Both the position numbers and the translations under genes were made by a program. Positions 56,562-64,000 of a stretch of 64,000 bases of DNA are shown here, piece after piece; within the stretch, counting starts at the first letter, position 1; each line of letters opens with the position of its first letter. The stretch is from Chlorops oryzae (lineage: Eukaryota; Arthropoda; Insecta; Diptera; Chloropidae). The DNA lies in NCBI GenBank assembly GCA_020466095.1, contig CM035808.1, positions 29,958,959 to 30,022,958 of the forward strand. Direction: 5' to 3'. Under the pieces are notes generated by a model. It had not been told where the DNA came from. It was given only the letters and a program-made list of their open reading frames with translations, and did no database searches.

Positions 56562-57127
56562 CTTTGAACTCACCACATTTGAAAAATTGCGCATGCTTCG
56601 GAATCGTTTTGATTAATGTTTGCGATTGAAGTTTTTACTATGCTGCCTCTCAATTACTTATCACAAATGAAGCTCAAAGTATTTTATATTCGTAAGATTG
56701 ATTTAAGTGTTCGCTTAGAGTTTCCTGCTACGTTAGCATTGCTACCATATGATGCCTATTATGGACAGGAATACGTAGAATAATTAGATTTTCTTATATT
56801 TTATGAAATTCTTCATCGAATTTATGTTGAATTCAATGATGAAAATGCAATCGAAATATTTCAAAATTTCCTTGCAAAACCTCTTCCGAATGCTTTCACT
56901 TTCACTTGAAAATGTTGAAAATGTTCTCGGAAAATGCTCGAAAAAAATTCCCTAATGTAATGCTCAAGCAATTAATCATCACACTTTGAAAGTCCTCGAT
57001 TCAATTTGCTTTGTTGAAATTTCATATAATTCAATGCACTTCGACTTTAACGGTCGTTTAACAGAATGCGGTGAATTCATTCGAGAAATCCACCACGTGC
57101 GTATAACAGCTTCTTGCGTGTATATTA

Positions 57128-57459
57128 GGGTGTCCCAAAAAAATTAAATTAATTTTTTCCTAAACGAATACCCTTTCTTTTTTTTTTCTTCAAAATAGTC
57201 CCATTAGCTTAAATATTAAATATTATTGGTATTGGATTACGATAAAGCGTGCCGAATTGCCTTCGAAATTTGGTATGAAGTCTCTTCAAATTTTGTCCTC
57301 CAATTCGATTATCGTAATCCAATCCCATTTATATTTAATATTTAAGCTAATGGGACTATTTAGAAAAAAACAAAAAAAAAAAAAAAAAAAAACAAAAATG
57401 GAGTGTATGCGTTGCGATTTTTGAGAAAATAAAATCCTCCCTTACATTTTGGGACACCC
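57128..57459. mobile_element. TA-flanked foldback MITE next to a promoter
   Basis: Ends GGGTGTCCCAAAA and TTTTGGGACACCC are inverted, with TA at 57126-57127 and 57460-57461. A second inverted pair of about 50 bp, beginning AATAGTCCCATTAGC, lies inside (about 57193-57245 and 57308-57362). It ends 18 bp upstream of the likely TATA box at 57478. Confidence 0.88.
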
Positions 57460-57477
57460 TAGTGTATATGTAAACAG

Positions 57478-57513
57478 TATATTTAAGCGCTAAGCACGTA
57501 AATGTTGTCAGTT
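57478..57513 (+). promoter_or_regulatory. Core promoter (TATA + Inr) of the SMB-domain gene
   Basis: TATATTTA at 57478-57485 is followed by TCAGTT with its A at 57510, 32 nt downstream. Both the Inr match and spacing are those of Drosophila-type promoters. It precedes an exon-like stretch with a strong GTGAGT donor at 57940. Confidence 0.65.
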
Positions 57514-57939
57514 GTTTTCAAGCAAGCGACAAGTGCACTCGCGCTTCTCTCAATAGGATCGGCAAACGGACTTCGCCTTTTCCTTTTTGTTTACATTCTG
57601 CTTTTGACGTGCGCGCGTTAGATGAAGTGCAAACAGATAATTGCCGAGCTCAAGAGGAGAATCGAATTATAATCTTAAAAAAAAAAAATAGAAGTAAAAA
57701 AATTATTCCATATCAATTTTAATTCCTTAAGTGCTTAAGAATTATCGTCTGTCGTCTTTGGTATTTCGGCTTGCGGCTTGCTACAAAACCCTTTCGCATG
57801 CTTCTGCTGGCCATTGTTCGACTTGTCGGAGACACACATTAATCATTGTCGAATTACAGGAACCGACGACCGTCGTCCGTCCAACTCATTGGCGTCGGCA
57901 TTGTCATTATCGTTTTGACTGTTGTTGGCGGTGCAACGC
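57510..57939 (+). other. Likely non-coding first exon of the SMB-domain gene
   Basis: The sequence from the Inr to the GTGAGT donor at 57940 is less AT-rich than its surroundings. It has no long frame beginning with a well-placed ATG. The nearest matching acceptor is TTTTTTCATTACAG at 60027-60040, so a 2.1-kb 5' intron is inferred. Confidence 0.5.
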
Positions 57940-60040
57940 GTGAGTGTGTGTATTTCTTTTTTTCCCAAAACTTTCTACGTTCATTCACGGCTGACCAAAG
58001 CCATTTAAAAATATAAAAAAAGAAGAATAAAAAAACCAAAAAATGGGTTTGAATGGATTTTAGAAGCATCGGTCGTAGAAGAAAAGAAAAAAAAAAACAA
58101 TAACAAATATACCGGCATTAGCGATTGCAGAAGCAGCTCAAAGCTAACGTGTCAGTTACGTCGTTTGCGATAACGTGGCTAATATCCTTTTTAATGTGAT
58201 TTCGAAAGAAAGCAATTCGAGAAAAGAAAATAAACGAACTCAAACAAAAAGTGAGCCAAAGTACGTGAACGCGACTCGAATAAGTTGGAGGGACACAGAT
58301 GATTTAATGAGCCGTGGGTGGCCTGAAAGCGGAACGCCGTTGAACGTGAGGTGAGACTTTTAAAAGAATAATTGAGAATTATGAGGGATATAAATATAAT
58401 TTTATGTGAAAGCATTTTTCTTCGTCGTCTTTCGTCCATCTATGAGACGAAATTTTAAATTTTCTTTGCATTTAGAGGGACGGGAGGACCTATTATTAGA
58501 AAGATATCTAGAATAAAAGTAGACAAGTAGTAAAGGCAACCAGTCTTTGTCAACATCTATCGATGGTGCTTGCTACTTTCCAAGGATTCTGCGTGCCTCT
58601 AAATCTTTTCAACTTCTCATGCCATTATGTCTCATAATCTTCAATCTAGATTTAACTTTTTGAAGGTTTAAGCTTTCAATCGATAGTCTTCAGGAGAGTC
58701 TAAACCAGGCTTATTAATTTCATATGAAAATTTTGAAAAAATTCAAATATAGCAGAGGTTTTTGATGAAGCCCTATGCTCCACTAGGAGAGAAGGACAGC
58801 AGTAAGTAAGTAAATAGGAGGTATTTGATTGAATTAAACTGGCATGAAGACTAAAACCAAATATTTCAAAACTTAAACATTCGAAGTTCTTAAACCGAGT
58901 TGAAGAGACTACGACCCTCAGATATTCTAGGATGAAATTTATCGCATCATTGAAGCTTAAGTCCTTCGGAAATTTGCCAGCAATCTTTCATTTCTGCGAA
59001 AAAGCAAATTCCTCGTATTTAAACAATCCGACAATCCGGAAATTAAGTCTGAAATTGAATTTCGAGTTTTTGCCTCTCGAAATTCAAAGCTTCCTTCAGT
59101 AAGTGAGTTCCTTTGAAACTCCAATAAGAGAAAGCATGAAGAAGAAGCCATGCATATTGGGCTCATTTTAACCGTAAATCTGTGTCATCAGTCGAGCGCA
59201 AATAAACGCCAAAGGGTGCAAAATATGAGAGCACGCAAACGTTTTATTTGCCGCGCTTCAAAACAAAAGTCAATTTCCATAAATTCCATAAAAAACAAAA
59301 GAATAAAAGAAAAATAAAAAATAAAAGGGAAAAACGTAGGAGAGAAGAAGGCATTCAGACGAGGCCAGACGAAGCTTAGACCCTCCGACAGATTATCAAT
59401 GGAAAGAGAAAGATTCACGCAAGGATTACACGCTATGTGAATTTATTTCGGTATGATTCCGAGATTACCTTTCGGCTTTAGTGTTTTTTTTTTTTTTTTG
59501 TTTTGTTATTCCTTTCCTCTTTCCTTTTTTTCTTCTTATCACACTTGTCTTTTTGCCCTTTTGCCTCAACTGACAACGACATTTAAGCTGCATTCTAAAG
59601 TGTTATATGATGTAGATGGCAGGTAAAACAAAAGAAGAAGAGAGAGAAAAAAAGTGTTAATATGAAAAGAACATGTTGAAAAATAATTGTGCCTGCGGGA
59701 AAAAATAGTTTAAGGTGTGAGAGAAAATGGGAATTTCTCGCAAATAAGACCTATGGCAATGGATGAACGGAAATTTATAACGCCTTACTTTTTAGACATG
59801 CAGACGATTTGATTTAAATTTAATTCATTTAAAATTCCTCTTTTGAATGTTGAGAATAAAGCCGTAGTCTCCTGTAATTCTTTGCTTCAATCACGGCAAT
59901 CAACTTAGTTCTGCAAATGTCCTTTTCAACTAATTTCAACTAATCAAATGAAAATGGCCTTGGATTTTTGCCAAAATTTTTTTACTGAATGCAAATGTAA
60001 TTTATTGTTCTGAAACTATTTAAAAATTTTTTCATTACAG
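57940..60040. other. Inferred 5' intron of the SMB-domain gene
   Basis: It contains the dispersed repeat at 58670-58925 and homopolymer runs. No coding sequence is supported. Confidence 0.45.
58670..58925 (+). repeat. Dispersed repeat, plus-strand copy
   Basis: It reads GATGAAGCCCTATGCTCCAC, GAGAGAAGGACAGCAG, TAAGTAAGTAAATAGG and AACCGAGTTGAAGAG, the same family as 52780-53040 (inverted) and 10440-10500 (partial). In two places it borders other elements. Confidence 0.75.
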
Positions 60041-60104
60041 AAAGAATATCTAGAAGAAAAAAAACCAGATTTGCCAACTTAGATTTGTTTGTCCAACTTT
60101 CGTC

Positions 60105-60456
60105 ATGAAATTTCCAACTGCAATTATGGAGGAACCCATTAACAATTACCAACGAGAATTTTGTCCTTTCAATCGAAATAAACCGAGAAAGGCAAAAACT
60201 CCGCCGAACGGAATGTCCTGGCCGGTGTTGGTGATCTCGTTTTTCATCACCGTACTGATCTTTTATCTGAAGCCAGCCTACGCTGGCTCTTGTCGGGAGG
60301 CGCAATTATGCTGCAATGGGCGTGACTCCTCCTGCGTTGTTCAAAAGGCACCGATCAACGCAATTATCGAGGATCTCAGCGACAAGCCTTGCTACTGCGA
60401 TCATGCATGCTTAAAATTGGGAGATTGCTGTCAAGACTTCAAGGATCATTGTGGAG
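60105..60456 (+). CDS. Somatomedin-B domain secreted protein (SBSPON-like), first coding exon
   Basis: This exon encodes an N-terminal segment, a hydrophobic signal or anchor, and one complete somatomedin-B domain, a compact disulfide-rich extracellular module. The exon begins at 60041 (acceptor TTTCATTACAG) and ends at 60456 with a GTGAGC donor in phase 1. Hydrophobic residues 39-60 (VLVISFFITVLIFYL) are followed by AYAGSC. Ten cysteines lie at 63, 69, 70, 77, 96, 98, 102, 108, 109 and 116, starting CREAQLCCNGRD as in SBSPON-type proteins, which then have a thrombospondin type-1 repeat. No such repeat is visible before the right edge, so later exons are probably outside the window. Starting at Met1 gives 38 residues before the hydrophobic stretch; starting at Met37 (60213) gives an ordinary signal peptide. 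Sub-family is inferred. Confidence 0.85.
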
Positions 60457-63400
60457 GTGAGCTCAAAAGACTAGTTTTTTCTATATTTTCTTCTGAAACT
60501 AAAGTCGTTTTTTTTTTTCTTAAACGAAGACATATAGTGGAGTGTAGAAAGAAAAGTAGTTCTTTCCAGTGTTGCCAGTTTAGAAGAATCCATCCTAAAT
60601 TAAAAGGAATTTATGATGTTTGGTTGGTGTCGTGAGGCAGAAAAGTAATCAGGGAAAAATTTATGGGTCCAAGTTTTGTTTTTAGAAAATTTCAACATTA
60701 AATTTTAGGCCATATTTTGAGACATTCAGGGGAATGTGGTGTCCCCAGAAATTTGTATCAATTTAATTCTCAAAAGAGTAACTTTAATCGATTGCTGAGT
60801 GAATCGAATCGCGCTGAATTCAGTCCCATCAACCGTTTTATTAGATTGGCTCTAGTTTTTAAGATATCGCGGCTTTAAAATTATGACAAACTTCATTAGA
60901 AAATATATATTTCTAGTTTGCTGCTATATATTTATAACCAGGGCTCGGATTTTTTTGACTTTTATAAATTTGAAGCATACTTTATGGAGTAAAAATTTTG
61001 TTCAGCTCAAATCGATTTTTAACTTATATATGATTTTTTTGTTTAGGTAGAAAAGCGGTTTGAAGTTCAATTTCGCTAAACTTATTTGCAAAATGTTGGT
61101 ATGGAAAATTTTTGCCATATAAAGTACGTTTTAAATTTATTAAATTCAACAAAATCCGAGCCATGGCTATAACAGAATAGTGACGACGACGTTAATTACT
61201 TTTATTTAGTAGAATTCCTGTGCAAAACTTCGTTGTAATTGCAACGTTAATTGGTATTTTATAAGTGTTTCTTTTCAATTTTATTCCAAACACAATTATT
61301 AAAAATGTGAAGTGTACATTTAGGCGAAGTAAAATGGTTGATATTTTTATTTTTTTTATAAATTTTTTAAGTTTAAAGAAACTGTTTTCAAAAAGAACAT
61401 AAAGAGCTGTGATGTTATTTGACAAGAAAGAAAATGTTTTAAGTAAACAAAAAAATCATGCTTGCATACTTTTGGGATGCACCTTTAAACGCGAAAATCT
61501 GCGTTAACTGAGCCAATCCCAAAAAATCAATATCACTATTGTATTCAGTGTATTTTATTTATTATTTCTAGATATGAAAGCCTTCTGTCGCTTTTTTTAA
61601 CTGTAGCACAGTGTAATTAATATAATAATAATACTTATTTGGAATATTATTTTTGAGCTTCCAAATACAATTCAATTACAATCATGAACTGTCAGCGTGA
61701 ATTCAAGCTAATTAAAAAATTTTTCATTTGAATTTTATTAGTGCGTTTTGCTGCTGGAAAATTCTTTTAACATTTTCGCTAGAAACTTCCAAACATTTAA
61801 TGGGCATTAATTTGTAGTTTTTCATTTCATTCGACCTGAAGCATATGGAAAATTAAAAGTTTTCAACCGAATGCACAGTTAAGATCGTAATTAAAAATCG
61901 TTACTACTCGAAAACAGTTTTGATTTTATAGACTTATATTTGTAAAACAGAAATTGTTTGTACAATTTAATATGGAAAAAGAATCGATTGGGGAGTGAAA
62001 AGTTCAAAAAAGGAAAAGAAGAATAGAACGAAAAATCAGAAATGTTAATGGAATGACGACAGTAAATATTTTAATATTTCATTTAACTGAAATTATTGGT
62101 TAATTTTTGGCAAACATAATCCTATTTATTCGAAATTTATTGAAAATCAATTGGAAGCTTAACTCGAACATTTTTGTAGCAATATTTATCCTTTTTTGTC
62201 TATTTTGTAATTCATAAATTTTCTCACCCTCGGAAAGTTCAGCTACCTTCGAAGAGCTGTCAATTTCCGGTTCGTAATTTCGGTTTTTCCTCAAATAGAA
62301 AATCCGCACACGTACCTTTGATTATCGCATGCAATTAAGCTTAAGTGCAATTGGTTAAAACTAATTTATGTTCAATTAAATTTCATTTAATTAGTGAATG
62401 TAGTTGAATAGTTGTAATGCGATTTACTCTCTTTGCATATCTAAAAATAGTGCATGTCAACACAAACATCGAGTTTCGAATTTTATCGAAAATTTTTGTA
62501 CATATGTACGTGTGCCGGTGATTGAGCTAGAGGTGTGGAAGTATGCCTCATAAATGGATTTTAATATTTTATGTATGTGAGATCCCACGGAAATAAGGCA
62601 ATGGTTGAGAAGCATTATTAATTGTATTTTTAGGGATTCGAATATTAAATTTAGCTCAAATTTTTGGCTTGCTAATTCCTAGCATTCCTTTATATCGATA
62701 CGTATGATGGTATTGACATTTATTGGATGCCAAGCAATCCATGATAGTGAGAAAAAGTATTTTGTGTTACTCGTGCCAGGACCAAGAGTCATTAGACACC
62801 TTCAAATTGAATTTCACAGTACCTATTGGAAGGAATTCATCAAACAAAGTAAACTCCGGTCTCCTTAATTTTTTATGTTTAAATCTTTTATTGGATGAAA
62901 AGATTACAGTAATGGACCCACATTAAGATGCTCAACAAGATAAAAGCGGCCCTTTCGAAAATTTTTGAGTAATTATATTAGTGTTTGTCTGTTTTTATGG
63001 GACAAAAGTTTCATTTTCTGTGGAATGATCCTTAAAAGGATGTTCCAATTTGAGGTGGAAAATCCTTGTATATTCCGTAATTCATTTCTATTTGAATCGG
63101 GACAAAGAAATCTTATGAAAGTTCTCGGTGATTATCTTATAAATGTGGATTGAAGTAATGTCTCAATTTGGAATTGCTCTGAAATCCAATGTTAAACAAG
63201 ACAACATATAAAACAAGCAAAAAAAAGTCAAAGGAACGAAGATATCGCCGCTGGCGATTAAAAACAAGAAAAAAAGGACAGAGCAGAGAAGAGCAGAACA
63301 GAGAGCACGCACTTGATATATGCCACAAAAGACAAAATTCGTTTGGTATGGAACGATGTGAAACGCCACAAAAAAAAAAACAAAAAAAAAAAATGCTTAA

Positions 63401-64000
63401 AATGCACAAGCAAGATGAAGATAAGAGATACAAAATTTGATAGTTACGAACAGACTTCGTCCGAAAAAAAAAAATATATATATATATGTATATAAATAAA
63501 ATAACCATTGAAATCATGTTGTTTTACATAGCACAGCAGTTCTTCATTTGGGAGCATGAGACGCCAAAAGACCAACATGCCAAAGCGAAAGATAAACTTG
63601 ACTTCATCAAAAACATTCCTGTTGATTAAAGACTAAAAAAGAGACTGAGTCTATGTTGAAGTAAAGTAAATACTCGCCATTAGGTGCTTAATTAGTTTAA
63701 TCCCATCTCATAGAGATTAGAAGCCAGAGGAATAAATGCTAGAATAAAGAATAATATGGGGTCTTGGGACCATATATCATAATGAAGTATTGTGGGATAT
63801 TTCGGAAGTGTTCTTGATTTTGATCGATTACATTTAGATTCCAATCATTCATTACCATGAGGATTTTTATTACTATTCAGTACTACAGAGAAACCTCAAT
63901 AGAGAGCCTAAGCTTGCTGACTCTTTGCGTTCATGACGACAAAATCGGAAACTCAAAAGCTGAAACTCTCTTCAGCTACTAAAGGAGTAGCTGCTTGGGT
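60457..64000. other. Probable intron of the SMB-domain gene, to window edge
   Basis: No further exon is recognised. The stretch 60636-60760 matches the mini-me-like repeat at 21890-22200 without its MITE. A TA/TATG microsatellite lies at 63472-63494. Frames at 62100-62309 (-) and 62723-62926 (+) have no ATG start or domain. Confidence 0.45.
60636..60760 (+). repeat. mini-me-like fragment without the nested MITE
   Basis: It reads GCAGAAAAGTAATCAGGGAA, then GTTTTGTTTTTAGAAAATTTC and GGCCATATTTTGAGACATTC. These blocks match 21892-22170, where a MITE at 21941-22098 lies between them. Confidence 0.65.

Larger units (their letters stand above)
51755..57127. other. Unassigned intergenic sequence
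   Basis: No gene is supported. It holds a poly-A tract of about 30 bases near 52000-52030, an inverted dispersed repeat (52780-53040), a CACA-rich stretch (55474-55545) and a GGAA microsatellite (56541-56561). Short ORFs around 54834-55449 have biased compositions (Asp/Asn- or His-rich) but no start, splice or domain support. Confidence 0.5.

Noticed and set aside
62100..62309. Charged minus-strand ORF
   Set aside because: It looks moderately coding-like (SSSKVAELSEGEKIYEL) but has no good acceptor, no upstream exon and no family match.

Overview
The window is nuclear DNA of an insect, most likely a higher fly (Diptera, Schizophora; a tephritid fruit fly would fit). The grounds are strongly AT-rich intergenic DNA, short introns with GTRAGT donors, TATA plus Inr-like promoters, TATG/CATA microsatellites, mini-me-like dipteran repeats, a mariner/Tc1/hAT/piggyBac mobilome, and arthropod gene families. 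There are no prokaryotic features. The species is inference only.

Six protein-coding genes can be supported, all with introns. Four encode small secreted cysteine-rich proteins of the single-domain von Willebrand factor C (SVWC, Vago-like) type: 6252-2964 (-), 13884-13121 (-), 29992-31285 (+) and 37577-38630 (+). Their spliced frames close without error. All four have a phase-1 intron after the leader and a phase-2 intron at or just before the fourth cysteine, so they look like one duplicated family. The first two have the canonical eight cysteines; the last two have diverged cysteine patterns. A SmydA-like SET/MYND protein occupies 49605-51661 (+); no in-frame ATG is visible at its 5' end. 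A somatomedin-B domain protein (SBSPON-like) starts at 60105 (+) and runs off the right edge; its likely TATA/Inr promoter and non-coding first exon are at 57478-57939. A weaker candidate secreted ORF lies at 29491-29834 (-).

Most of the rest is a layered transposon landscape. Seven hAT-type elements have an 8-bp target duplication (one with a single mismatch). Others are a piggyBac relic retaining its C-terminal cysteine-rich domain, a PIF/Harbinger MITE, several TA-flanked MITEs, tRNA-derived SINEs with CTAACC tails, a LINE 3' end with the same tail, a decayed mariner 3' half, and mini-me-like repeats. The most striking block is 16457-21211. There a TA-flanked element carrying two tRNA-like modules is split by a 3.9-kb hAT-type foldback element. 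That element in turn holds an intact Tc1-family transposon (345-residue DD34E transposase, about 200-bp IR/DR ends) in its loop and another hAT MITE near its right end.

Layout: 1-2.4 kb nested MITEs; 2.9-6.3 kb SVWC gene 1; 7-12.6 kb scattered MITEs; 13.1-13.9 kb SVWC gene 2; 14.3-22.7 kb dense nested transposons; 22.7-29.4 kb repeats and SINEs; 29.5-31.3 kb SVWC gene 3; 31.5-37.3 kb repeats with a piggyBac relic; 37.5-38.6 kb SVWC gene 4; 38.9-41.1 kb duplication around a mariner fragment; 41-49 kb repeats; 49.6-51.7 kb SET/MYND gene; 52-57 kb mostly unassigned; 57.5-64 kb SMB gene, open at the right edge. The SVWC cluster is the only group of genes that plausibly share a role (secreted, stress- or infection-responsive factors by family analogy). 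The other two genes show no functional link to it.
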